Assembly (NCBI GenBank): GCA_964538375.1
Contig: CAZIFQ010000003.1
Location: forward strand, 132,020-196,019
Length of the DNA: 64,000 bases
Source of the DNA: JAUUZQ01 sp964538375
GTDB taxonomy: Bacteria; Bacteroidota; Bacteroidia; Bacteroidales; GCA-2748055
Reading direction: 5' to 3'
Part shown: piece after piece, positions 16,728 to 25,881 of the stretch
Layout: each line of letters starts with the position of its first letter
Numbering within the stretch: position 1 is the first letter of the stretch
Position numbers and translations under genes: made by a program
The notes under the pieces: generated by a model
What the model was told of the DNA's origin: nothing
The model's database searches: none
The model's input: only the letters and a program-made list of their open reading frames with translations

Positions 16728-17075
16728 ATGGACTTAATGAAAGTGGTAAAAGAAAATTACGCAGTAGCTACTGAATTACCAGACTTTAGCGCAGGTGATA
16801 CAATTACTGTACATTATAAAATTAGAGAAGGAAATAAAGAGAGAATTCAGCAATACAGGGGTACTGTTTTGCAGAGAAGAGGAGCAGGACATACTGAGAC
16901 TTTTACAGTGCGTAAAATGTCAGGTAACGTAGGTGTTGAAAGAATCTTCCCTACCGCATCTCCTTTTATCGATAAAATTGAAATTAACAAAAAAGGTCAT
17001 GTACGTCGCGCCCGTATCTTCTATCTTCGTGGATTAACTGGCAAGCGCGCCAGGATCCAGGAAAAGAAATTCTAA
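16728..17075 (+). CDS. rplS: 50S ribosomal protein L19
   Basis: L19 sits at the interface of the two ribosomal subunits. The 115-residue protein is full length and very typical: PDFSAGDTITVHYKIREGNK, QQYRGTVLQRRGAG, the signature FTVRKMSGNVGVERIFP and the C-terminal RARIFYLRGLTGKRARI. It stands alone rather than with rpsP-rimM-trmD as in many bacteria. A tRNA-Arg gene follows after 14 bases and could share the transcript. Confidence 0.98.
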   Translation: MDLMKVVKENYAVATELPDFSAGDTITVHYKIREGNKERIQQYRGTVLQRRGAGHTETFTVRKMSGNVGVERIFPTASPFIDKIEINKKGHVRRARIFYLRGLTGKRARIQEKKF

Positions 17076-17089
17076 GAACTTATTTAGTT

Positions 17090-17163
17090 GGACTAGTAGC
17101 TCAACTGGATAGAGTACCTGACTACGGATCAGGAGGTTGGGGGTTCGACTCCTCTCTAGTTCA
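17090..17163 (+). tRNA. tRNA-Arg (anticodon ACG)
   Basis: The cloverleaf is complete over 74 bases. The acceptor stem pairs GGACTAG with CTAGTTC (one G-T pair), with discriminator A at 17163 and no encoded CCA. The anticodon stem CTGA/TCAG frames the loop CTACGGA with anticodon ACG. The T arm is GGGGG-TTCGACT-CCTCT. A34 would need conversion to inosine by TadA to read CGU, CGC and CGA. Confidence 0.97.
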
Positions 17164-17173
17164 CAACTAATAG

Positions 17174-17202
17174 AAGCTGTCAAATTTTGGCAGCTTTTTT
17201 TT
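17174..17202 (+). terminator. Rho-independent terminator after rplS and tRNA-Arg
   Basis: AAGCTGTC pairs with GGCAGCTT (one T-G pair) across a 7-base loop and runs into a T8 tract. Confidence 0.9.
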
Positions 17203-17271
17203 GTTGTTATTAATTTGTTGAAAATCAAACCATTCTGTCCTACGGTATGTTTAACTTTTAAATGAAACATT

Positions 17272-17422
17272 ATGAAAAAATTTATTGTGATGTACCGTGC
17301 CCCTATTGCTATGATGGAACAGGCAGCCAACACTTCTACTGAAGACGGGACATCCTCACCTGGGTTGGGATGCTTCTTGTGATATTGAGATTCACCAATC
17401 AATGCCTATGCCGGGGCAATAG
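17272..17422 (+). pseudogene. YCII-domain protein remnant with internal frameshifting deletion
   Basis: An ATG at 17272 encodes MKKFIVMYRAPIAMMEQAAN, the typical opening of YCII/YciI-related proteins. A different frame, from 17351 to the TAG at 17420-17422, encodes HPHLGWDASCDIEIH and then QSMPMPGQ, the typical ending of the same family (HPHL...EIH...MPMPG). The two ends are joined directly, so roughly the middle half of a protein of about 110 residues is missing and the frame is shifted. Both frames are short. The upstream frame would run on to 17382. This is family recognition by eye. Confidence 0.6.
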
Positions 17423-17442
17423 GGTATTAGAAATTCCGAATT

Positions 17443-20400
17443 TTATTTTTTTAATTTAGACGGAAAGATATCATACTTTTTCTTGAAGCACTTTGAAAAA
17501 TAGCCTGCATCGTTAAACCCGCATTTAATAGCTACCTCAGATACTGACATTGATCCCTTCTTTAGCATTATATAGGCTTGTTTTAGACGAATGCTGCGCA
17601 TAAACTCTGTTGTTGAAAGTCCTGTAATGCTTTTAAGCTTGGTATGTAGTAAGGTCCGACTTACATTCATATTTGAGCAAAACATATCTACATCGAATTT
17701 AACCTCATCCAGGTGCTCATGCACAACATTGACCGCCCGGGAAAGAAATTTTTCATCTTTTTCAGAACAAACCACTTCGTCATAACGAATATCATATTCA
17801 TCACTGAACCTTCGAATCAATTCTCTTCTGAATGACAATATCGATTCTATCTTCAAGACCAATTCCTCATGCTTGAAAGGTTTGGCCAGGTAAGAAACAG
17901 CACCCTTCATGTAACCTTTTAACTCTATATTTTTCTCGGCAGCAGCTGTAAGTATTATGATTGGGATATGAGATGTCAGTATATTTGCCTGTAAGGACTC
18001 AATTACTTCAAAACCATTCATTTCTGGCATCATGATATCGCATATAATCAGCGAAAGTTCTTGTTGTACCACCATGGATAAGGCCTGCTTTGGACTGCTG
18101 GTTATGATTGTGTTATATTCTGAATCCAAACTATCCTTGAGCATAGTTAGCAGATCTTCATTGTCATCGATGATTAAAATGTGTGGTCGATTTTCCTCTT
18201 TAATCATTGTCTTAGCAACAGATTCACGATGAATTATATTATCGTACGCTCCTTCTGCCTGAAGATTTATCCCATGAAGTATCTGCTCCTTACCGGGCTT
18301 ATCTATTGGAAATTCAACTTTGAAGATTGATCCCAAACCAAGCTCTGACTCAAGCTCAATAGTACCTCCCATCTGTTTAACCATTCCTGCAGTATAAGCT
18401 AATCCAATACTTTTCTCACTCAAATTTGCACCTTCATCATTGTTAAAATGCTTTTGGATTTCATTGAGCAACTCCCCATGGATTCCCGGTCCTGTATCTT
18501 TCACAAGCAACACGCATGTTGTCCTGTCCTTTTCATCTACAGAAACTTCTACATAGACACTCCCATTACTCTTGTTAAACTTAAACGCATTGGACAACAG
18601 GTTATAGATTACCCGTTCCAATTTTTCAGGATCAAAATATCCCAGGATATCACTTTGAATAATTTTTTTAGTATAGCTTAGTTGGTTCGCTTCTGCCCAG
18701 TTATCAAACATGCTGCATGTATTTGCCGCGAACTGAAGGATGGGTTGTTTTTTTACCTCAAGGGGCTTAAAACCGGACTCCAGCTTTCCATAATCCATAA
18801 AATCATTGACAAGTTTGCTTAAATTATCGGAATTATTCTGGATGGTTTGCAACTTGTCTTCTACATCCTTATCCACGCTAAATTTTGTGAGAATATTTGA
18901 AATCGTACCTCCAATAATGGTTAAGGGAGTCCTGAATTCGTGTGAGATATTCAAAAAGAAACGCATTTTTTGGTCATTCAACACTTTTTGATTGTCCTTT
19001 TCATAACGCTCAAGAGACAGGAAGTTTTTTTCATTTTGCCTTCTTAAAAATTCCCGCCTCGCATATAGAAAGATCAGCATCACCAGGATAGCATAGAATA
19101 CATAAGCATATGCTGTTTGCCAAACGGCAGGTTTTCTATAAATATTTATAACAGAAGGTGGCCCGTATATTAGCCCATCTGAGACCGGTCGCACTTCAAC
19201 TTTATGCCATCCTTTTGATAAATTTGAAAATGTAACAAGGCGGTTACTCAGCATTTGATCCCAATTCCCTTTTTTACCGGAAATCCTAATCTCATAATTT
19301 AAGTCCCTTGATTGAGTGTAAGCTAAAGTGGAAAATTCAAGAGATAAAAAAGTCTGATAAGATTTCAGTCGCAATATGTCCTGCTTGTTATCCATGTACA
19401 GCGTATGAAGAGTGGTCTTATCATCTCCAACAACGGTGTAGCTGGTGAATAAAACTTCAGGAATTCTGTGCACATAATTCTTTAGTTTAACAGGATCGAA
19501 TGATATCAATCCATTGTAGGTTCCAAAAAACATCTGGTTGTCAGAAGTTTTAAAGGCCGAATTGAAATTAAACTGGTTTTCAGGCAACCCATCATACATA
19601 TTGTATTTCTTCAACAACTCCCCATCTTCAGTAAAACAACTAAGACCATTTGTGGTACTCACCCAATAGGAACCAGCGTCATCAATTAATACCGACCTGA
19701 ATTCTGTAATACCTTTGCTGGTAAGAATACAATCCAGGGATTTATTGTCGCAGGAAAACATATACAATCCGGAAGTACAGGTGATGGCAAATCTTTGTTT
19801 TCCGATATCGGTAATAGATGAGATATTCTGCATCTCATAAAACTCATCTTCCCTTGAAAAGTTTGTTATCACATCATTCTCCAGGTCACAATAGTATAAT
19901 CCATTCCTCAGTGTTCCTGCCAATAATTCATTATCAGATACACATTTTAGTGTATAAACCATCCTATTCGCAAAAATTTCTTCCTTATATGCATAGATAT
20001 CCCTCGTTTTCAGGTCAAGAATATAGATACCATCAACGGCTCCAACATATATCTTTTCATCGCTACTACCAGAGATAGCAAAAATCATTTTGTTTACAAG
20101 ATATGATTCAACCCTGGCTAACCCTGGTTCCTCTCCGATGAAAGTAATATGATAGCACTCTAATCCCTCGTTGAATGAACCCACCCAAAGTTTATCCCCA
20201 TCCAGAATCAGGGAATGCACATTTTTATACTCATTCTCTTTTTCAAAAAAGAAGCGCTTAACGGCTCCTGTTTTAAGATTGAGATAATTTAGCCCTCCAT
20301 CTTCAAGAGCTAACCAGAGGTTGCCAAACTTATCTTCCTGCATCTCTCTAACTACCTTCCCACTTAGATTGTCATCGCTGTTACCCGGGAAATAAATGGC

Positions 20401-21363
20401 GAACTTATCAAAACTGCTGTTCCAGATGTTGATACCCCCAAAATATGTCCCCACCCACATATTATCAGCCTTGTCCCTGAATATAGAATAGATGGCATTG
20501 TCATTCAGTCCCTGGTTTAAAGAAACATCTCTGAACAATTCCTGGGCACTTTCTGTTTTCGGATCGAAAATCACAATTCCGAATTCACCACCTACCCATA
20601 CTCGTTTTTCATGATCTAACTCAATACAACGAATGTGCTTATCGGCGAAAAATGAATTGTAATTTCTAACAATCTCAAAATCACTGTTCCTGTAATATAG
20701 ATTGGTAAATGTCGAAAACCAATATCCTCCCTCGCCATCTTTAATTATTCCATTAATATCATGGAAATATGAATCATTCCCAATATCAGATTCCAACAAT
20801 TTCATATGTTTATCGAAACGAAAAAATCCTTTGCTTGTACCGAGCAAGAGTTCTTCTTTTTCGCTAATTATCATTGCTCTTACGTGTATATTATCTATGC
20901 CAGACACATATTGATTGTAATTCTTCCATTGTTTCCCAGCCCTGTCATATTGATAGAGCCCGGCACTTGTACCACAAAAAATATTATTTTCAAACTCAAT
21001 GAAGCACGCTTCATCTAATAACTGTAGCTTTTTGCTCAATTTAAGTTGATTGCTATGCATGTTATACTCGTAGATTCCTGAAGAAGCAACGGTAAAGAAA
21101 CCACTGCTTGTTTCAATCATTGCAGAAAATTCCTTTGGAGCAGATGAAATGGAATCTTCCATGGTGGAAATAAGAAAATTGTACCCATCATATCTCGACA
21201 ATCCACTCCTGGTTCCTACATAAATGTACCCTCCCTCATCCTGAAAAACAAAGCGCGCATGATTATCTGGCAGCCCGTCGTTACTTGTCATATGCAAGAA
21301 ACGCTGTGCATAAGTACCAGTCAATGTAATAAATAGAAATACTATGGCGTAAAATACTCTCAT
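17443..21363 (-). CDS. Hybrid two-component system regulator (HTCS) of the PUL
   Basis: The 1306-residue inner-membrane protein senses glycan fragments in the periplasm and activates the adjacent PUL. In order it has a signal peptide (MRVFYAIVFLFITLTGTYAQ), two-component beta-propeller repeats (GLPDNHARFVFQDEGGYIYVGT, a shortened part of many), a Y_Y_Y domain, one membrane helix near residue 760, HisKA with NISHEFRTPL, HATPase, a receiver with phospho-acceptor D in IICDIMMPEMNG and an AraC-type HTH. The frame is open for 32 more codons upstream, but the chosen ATG gives the signal peptide. The ATPase G2 region reads KSIGLAYTAG instead of the usual GxGIGL. Confidence 0.94.
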   Translation of the reverse strand: MRVFYAIVFLFITLTGTYAQRFLHMTSNDGLPDNHARFVFQDEGGYIYVGTRSGLSRYDGYNFLISTMEDSISSAPKEFSAMIETSSGFFTVASSGIYEYNMHSNQLKLSKKLQLLDEACFIEFENNIFCGTSAGLYQYDRAGKQWKNYNQYVSGIDNIHVRAMIISEKEELLLGTSKGFFRFDKHMKLLESDIGNDSYFHDINGIIKDGEGGYWFSTFTNLYYRNSDFEIVRNYNSFFADKHIRCIELDHEKRVWVGGEFGIVIFDPKTESAQELFRDVSLNQGLNDNAIYSIFRDKADNMWVGTYFGGINIWNSSFDKFAIYFPGNSDDNLSGKVVREMQEDKFGNLWLALEDGGLNYLNLKTGAVKRFFFEKENEYKNVHSLILDGDKLWVGSFNEGLECYHITFIGEEPGLARVESYLVNKMIFAISGSSDEKIYVGAVDGIYILDLKTRDIYAYKEEIFANRMVYTLKCVSDNELLAGTLRNGLYYCDLENDVITNFSREDEFYEMQNISSITDIGKQRFAITCTSGLYMFSCDNKSLDCILTSKGITEFRSVLIDDAGSYWVSTTNGLSCFTEDGELLKKYNMYDGLPENQFNFNSAFKTSDNQMFFGTYNGLISFDPVKLKNYVHRIPEVLFTSYTVVGDDKTTLHTLYMDNKQDILRLKSYQTFLSLEFSTLAYTQSRDLNYEIRISGKKGNWDQMLSNRLVTFSNLSKGWHKVEVRPVSDGLIYGPPSVINIYRKPAVWQTAYAYVFYAILVMLIFLYARREFLRRQNEKNFLSLERYEKDNQKVLNDQKMRFFLNISHEFRTPLTIIGGTISNILTKFSVDKDVEDKLQTIQNNSDNLSKLVNDFMDYGKLESGFKPLEVKKQPILQFAANTCSMFDNWAEANQLSYTKKIIQSDILGYFDPEKLERVIYNLLSNAFKFNKSNGSVYVEVSVDEKDRTTCVLLVKDTGPGIHGELLNEIQKHFNNDEGANLSEKSIGLAYTAGMVKQMGGTIELESELGLGSIFKVEFPIDKPGKEQILHGINLQAEGAYDNIIHRESVAKTMIKEENRPHILIIDDNEDLLTMLKDSLDSEYNTIITSSPKQALSMVVQQELSLIICDIMMPEMNGFEVIESLQANILTSHIPIIILTAAAEKNIELKGYMKGAVSYLAKPFKHEELVLKIESILSFRRELIRRFSDEYDIRYDEVVCSEKDEKFLSRAVNVVHEHLDEVKFDVDMFCSNMNVSRTLLHTKLKSITGLSTTEFMRSIRLKQAYIMLKKGSMSVSEVAIKCGFNDAGYFSKCFKKKYDIFPSKLKK

Positions 21364-21627
21364 ATAAGCTAAGCCTTCTCCATGCAAATTTAATGATTTC
21401 AATGTAGCAAATAATCTGATGCTTACCATGTCAGCAGTACACTTGCATACCTTGTACAAAACTATATGATTAAGTATAAGAAATTGAGTTTTCTGTCATA
21501 AAACATGGTATATCAACTGTCTTATTTTCAATTACTTGAACATATGTACCCAACAAATGAACGATCTTCCTGATATCGAGTAGATTGATTTCATAAATTT
21601 AAGATATAATGAAGAGAACTAATAAAG

Positions 21628-22731
21628 ATGCCTAAACTATCTTTCATAGTATTCCTTGTGGTGCTGACTTCATGCAATGGATTCAAAGGAAAAGATCAGC
21701 TACCTTATCAAAATCCTTTAGCAGTTGAATTTGGAGATCCGTACATTCTTCTTGCGTCTGACGGAAGATATTATATGTATGGCACTGGTGGAGGGGCGAT
21801 TGATGGATTCAGTGCCTATTCATCAGACAACATGGTGGACTGGAAACATGAAGGACAGGTCTATAGAGGTAATACAGAAAATTCATGGTCGCTTAAGAAT
21901 TTCTGGGCGCCCGAGGTCTATGAAAAAAACGAAAAATTCTATTTGCTTTTTAGTGCAGATTGGAGATACAATCCTACTAACGAATTAGAAAATTTTCGTA
22001 TTGGTGTTGCAGTGGCTGATTCTCCCACCGGGCCATTTGAAGATATGTATGACCATCCGCTGTTCGATCCCGGTTATCCCATTATTGATGCAAACCTTCT
22101 TTTCGAAGGAGATAAAACTTATTTATATTATTCCCGATGCTGTTATAAGAACCCGGTTGAAAGCGACGCTGCTGAATGGGCGAGAAATGAAAATCTGTTT
22201 GAAGAAATTGAGGAAAGCTGGATATACGGAGTTGAAATTTCTCCTGATTTTGATACCATCATTGGAGAACCTGAACTAATTTTGCGCCCCCCGGTAAATA
22301 ACAACGATGAACAATTTGAATGGGAAAGCAGGTCTGTTACTTCCGGTGAGGTTAACCGAAGATGGACTGAAGGGTCTTTTATATTCAAGAAAAATGGAAC
22401 CTACTATATAATGTACTCTGCCAACTTCTTTGGCGGTAAACACTATGCAGTTGGATATGCAACTTCTACCGATCCCCTGGGACCATTTATTAAAGCAGAA
22501 AACAATCCGGTTCTGCAAAAGAATATCCAGGATGGAGGTGTCGTAAGCGGTACTGGCCATAATAGTATTACCTGGTCGAAAGATGGCAAACAAATGTATT
22601 GTGTTTATCACGGGAGGACCACAGAAACCGGAAATGAGCGTGTAGTATTTATAGACAAGATGAAAATCAGCGAAGAAGGTGTTCTTATTGTTGAAGGTCC
22701 AACAACTACAATTCAATCAATGATGCAATAA
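21628..22731 (+). CDS. GH43 family glycosidase, lipoprotein
   Basis: The 367-residue protein has a lipoprotein signal ending LTSC (C16), so it is membrane-anchored. It is a five-bladed propeller of GH43, a family of arabinofuranosidases, arabinanases and xylosidases. The three catalytic carboxylates can be placed: base D37 in EFGDPYIL, pKa-modulating D154 in IIDANLLF and acid E248 in RWTEGSFIF. FWAPEVYEKNEKFYLLFSA is also typical. It is the first gene of the PUL, divergent from the regulator with a gap of about 260 bases. Substrate is probably an arabinose- or xylose-containing glycan. Confidence 0.9.
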   Translation: MPKLSFIVFLVVLTSCNGFKGKDQLPYQNPLAVEFGDPYILLASDGRYYMYGTGGGAIDGFSAYSSDNMVDWKHEGQVYRGNTENSWSLKNFWAPEVYEKNEKFYLLFSADWRYNPTNELENFRIGVAVADSPTGPFEDMYDHPLFDPGYPIIDANLLFEGDKTYLYYSRCCYKNPVESDAAEWARNENLFEEIEESWIYGVEISPDFDTIIGEPELILRPPVNNNDEQFEWESRSVTSGEVNRRWTEGSFIFKKNGTYYIMYSANFFGGKHYAVGYATSTDPLGPFIKAENNPVLQKNIQDGGVVSGTGHNSITWSKDGKQMYCVYHGRTTETGNERVVFIDKMKISEEGVLIVEGPTTTIQSMMQ

Positions 22732-22780
22732 TTAAAAGAATAAACAAACATTACAAATGTATAACAATAGTCACAGTATT

Positions 22781-25700
22781 ATGAAATACTATTTTACTAA
22801 ACAATCTATGAAAACAGCAATATTATTACTGTTTATTTTGACATTATCAATAAGCGCTATAGGTCAGAATACAGTAACTGGAGTAGTTAAAGATGCTGTT
22901 GATGTCCTGCCCGGGGTATCAGTTGTAATCAAGGGAACTACCACAGGGACTATTACTGATAATAACGGTAGCTTCACTGTTAATATCGAGCAGGGAACTA
23001 TCCTCAGTTTCTCTTATATTGGTTATGAAACTAAAGAAGTTGAATACACAGGAAACTCTCAGGAAATGCTTGTCGTGTTGGCAGCGAAAACGGAAGAGCT
23101 GGATGAGCTAATTGTTATTGGGTATGGTACGCAAAAGAAGAGTGACCTCACAGGAGCAGTAGGTGTTGTAGATATGGATGAGCTAAAGAAAGTCCAGACA
23201 ACTGGTGTGGCGGAGGCCTTGCAGGGTCTTGTTGCCGGAGTATCTGTTAAGACATCTGGTTCTCCCGGGACATGGGGTGATGTGAAGATTAGAGGATTTG
23301 GATCATTTTCCAATTCTGGCCCCCTATATGTTATTGATGGTCTGATTTTGAATGATGCCAATGGGATCAACACATCGGATATTGAATCCATCCAGGTACT
23401 AAAGGATGCTTCTGCAGCAGCCATCTATGGATCTCGAGGTTCAAACGGCGTTATTATCATTACAACCAAGAAAGGGCGTGAAGGACCTTCTAAAATTGAT
23501 TTTACAGCCAGTTACGGTATTCAGGAATTATCAAAAAAACTTGATATGATGGGTTCTGAAGAATATCTTTTCTATAATCAACTTGGGTATATTAATGGAG
23601 GAGAAGAATGGCTTGGTCGCCCAGCAGTTGGAGATACAGTTGCTAACACTGATTGGCAGGATGCTATCTTCCAGATTGGAAATGTCCAGGAATACAATTT
23701 ATCCATTGCAGGAGGTTCAAAGAATAATAAGTACATGATTGGAGCAGGCTATTATTCTCATGAAGGTGCATTGAAGGGCCCCTGGTACAATCGTATGACA
23801 TTCAGGGTAAATTCTGAAACCAAAAAAGGTCGCCTAACTGTTGGTGAGAACATTTCATATACGATTTCTGAGCAAAAACTTTCAAATGGAGGCTCATTTG
23901 GGAACGCGTTGAATATGCCTCCGGTCATTCCAGTATATAATCCTGACGAAATAAGTGGCAGAGGTGGATATGGTTATGGAAATGTAAAATATCCCACTTA
24001 TGCCACAAATCCTGTCGCCATTCAAGAATCTATTAATGATATGCAGAACCATCACAGGATCATTGGAAACATGTTTGCAGAGTTGGAATTGGTAGAGGGC
24101 TTACGATTCAGGAGCAGTATAGGTATAGACCATTGGAATGGTCGTTTTAAATATGTGGACGAGGCTGTGACCAAACGTTATCTCTCCGTTGAGACACGTT
24201 TTAATGATCTTCTTTCGGAAGAAAGAGTGGAAAGAACTAACCTATCGTTGGAAAATACTTTAAGCTATAATTTGAATTTAGACAAACACAGAATAGAATT
24301 CCTTCTTGGAAGCACGGTTGAGAACAGTAAGATGTATTTCCTTGGAAATAATGGTTACAACCAGAATGTTTTGGGAAAATGGCAAATAGATCTTGTTCAG
24401 GAGCAAAACAATATGTGGGGAAGAGAGCATGAGGTTCATATCATTTCATACCTTGGAAGAATAAATTATAACTTTGATGATAGAATTTTATTCCAGTCAA
24501 ACATCAGAAGAGACGGATCATCGAAGTTCGCCCCGAATTACAAATGGGGATTCTTCCCTTCTGCCTCCCTGGGATGGAGAGTCAGCAATGAGAGCTTTTT
24601 TCAGTCACTTAAAAATACGGTATCTGATCTGAAACTTCGTGTAAGCTATGGTTCAAATGGTGACCAGGCTGTGCTGGGAGCTTACGACTGGATTCCTACA
24701 ATAGATCACAATGGTCCATATGAGGGGCTTTATTATAACTTTGGGGGAGTCATCAATGAGGGTGCGATACAAACAACTAGGGCAAATACAAATTTGCACT
24801 GGGAATCGAAAACAACCTTTAATGTAGGTGCTGATTTTGGGCTATTTCAAAATAAATTATATGGTTCTGCAGAATGGTACAGTGCAAAATCAACCGGTTT
24901 ACTTGTGAGTCTGCCTCTCTCCTTTGCAACAGGAGTTGGAGTCAGTTTCTATGGTAGTGATGCCAGTGAATGGACCAATTATGGGGAAATGACCAATAAG
25001 GGTTTGGAGCTAACACTTGGATGGAAAGAAGTACGAGGAGATTTTGCCTACAATATTAATGCGAATTTCAATTCAATAAAGAACAATGTTATTGAACTGG
25101 GAGAATCCTTCAGGGAAGGAGGATTCAGTCATGTGAACAGGACAGCCGAAACCAGGTCTGTATCCGAATTTTACCTGATTAAAACTGATGGTATTTTCCA
25201 GAGCATGGATGAAGTATTTAACCACACTGCTACCTTAGAGGATGGAACTATCGCACTTATTCAGCCCAATGCTAAACCTGGTGATATACGCTATGAGGAT
25301 TTCAATACTGATGGTCAGATAGACCTGGATGACAGGCAGTGGTGCGGAAGTCCCCTTCCAAAATTTGAAGCAGCACTTAATTTTTCAGCAAGTTACAAAG
25401 GTTTTGATTTATCGATGTTCTGGACAGGTGTTTATGGAAATAAAATCTTCAGTGTATTGAGAACCGGGATTGAAACAATGGACAGCCCGAATAACATGCC
25501 TTCATATATAGAACCCTGGACATGGGATAATCCTTCAGAAATTTATCCAAGACCAGTGAAAGGGACAACGGATAATGCCAGGGCTCAGTCTGATCGTTGG
25601 ATTGAGGATGGATCGTTTCTGCGGTTGAAAAATTTTCAAATCGGATATTCTGTTCCTGAGTCCTTATTACGAAAAACAAATTTCTTCCAATCTTGCAGGA

Positions 25701-25852
25701 TATATATGAGCGGGCAAAACTTGCTCACTTTCACAAATTATCTTGGATACGATCCAGAAATCGCCGGAAATGATGTGTTTGGATTGGGTAATGATTGGGC
25801 AGGATATCCGCCTGTGACTTCATATATGGTTGGACTGCAGCTGTCGTTCTAA
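22781..25852 (+). CDS. SusC/RagA-family TonB-dependent outer membrane transporter
   Basis: The 1023-residue protein is the barrel through which the PUL imports oligosaccharides, with energy from TonB-ExbBD. A signal peptide precedes a CarboxypepD-reg-like domain (VTGVVKDAVDVLPGVSVVIK), the DELIVIGYGTQKKSDLTGAV TonB-box region, a plug with LYVIDGLILND and the SusC signature AAIYGSRGSNGVIIITTKKG. The barrel ends SYMVGLQLSF with a terminal aromatic. The ATG at 22781 gives a signal peptide with a basic start. ATGs at 22757 and 22808 are also possible. SusD follows after 29 bases. Confidence 0.97.
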   Translation: MKYYFTKQSMKTAILLLFILTLSISAIGQNTVTGVVKDAVDVLPGVSVVIKGTTTGTITDNNGSFTVNIEQGTILSFSYIGYETKEVEYTGNSQEMLVVLAAKTEELDELIVIGYGTQKKSDLTGAVGVVDMDELKKVQTTGVAEALQGLVAGVSVKTSGSPGTWGDVKIRGFGSFSNSGPLYVIDGLILNDANGINTSDIESIQVLKDASAAAIYGSRGSNGVIIITTKKGREGPSKIDFTASYGIQELSKKLDMMGSEEYLFYNQLGYINGGEEWLGRPAVGDTVANTDWQDAIFQIGNVQEYNLSIAGGSKNNKYMIGAGYYSHEGALKGPWYNRMTFRVNSETKKGRLTVGENISYTISEQKLSNGGSFGNALNMPPVIPVYNPDEISGRGGYGYGNVKYPTYATNPVAIQESINDMQNHHRIIGNMFAELELVEGLRFRSSIGIDHWNGRFKYVDEAVTKRYLSVETRFNDLLSEERVERTNLSLENTLSYNLNLDKHRIEFLLGSTVENSKMYFLGNNGYNQNVLGKWQIDLVQEQNNMWGREHEVHIISYLGRINYNFDDRILFQSNIRRDGSSKFAPNYKWGFFPSASLGWRVSNESFFQSLKNTVSDLKLRVSYGSNGDQAVLGAYDWIPTIDHNGPYEGLYYNFGGVINEGAIQTTRANTNLHWESKTTFNVGADFGLFQNKLYGSAEWYSAKSTGLLVSLPLSFATGVGVSFYGSDASEWTNYGEMTNKGLELTLGWKEVRGDFAYNINANFNSIKNNVIELGESFREGGFSHVNRTAETRSVSEFYLIKTDGIFQSMDEVFNHTATLEDGTIALIQPNAKPGDIRYEDFNTDGQIDLDDRQWCGSPLPKFEAALNFSASYKGFDLSMFWTGVYGNKIFSVLRTGIETMDSPNNMPSYIEPWTWDNPSEIYPRPVKGTTDNARAQSDRWIEDGSFLRLKNFQIGYSVPESLLRKTNFFQSCRIYMSGQNLLTFTNYLGYDPEIAGNDVFGLGNDWAGYPPVTSYMVGLQLSF

Positions 25853-25881
25853 TTTGATAAAATGAATTAAAGCATAATAAA

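Noticed and set aside
17034..17402. A 122-codon minus-strand frame across the tRNA and terminator
   Set aside because: It runs antisense through tRNA-Arg and the rplS end, so it is not a gene.
22276..22716. A 146-codon minus-strand frame inside the GH43 gene
   Set aside because: The GH43 gene on the other strand has complete catalytic motifs, and the shadow frame has no start context or family.
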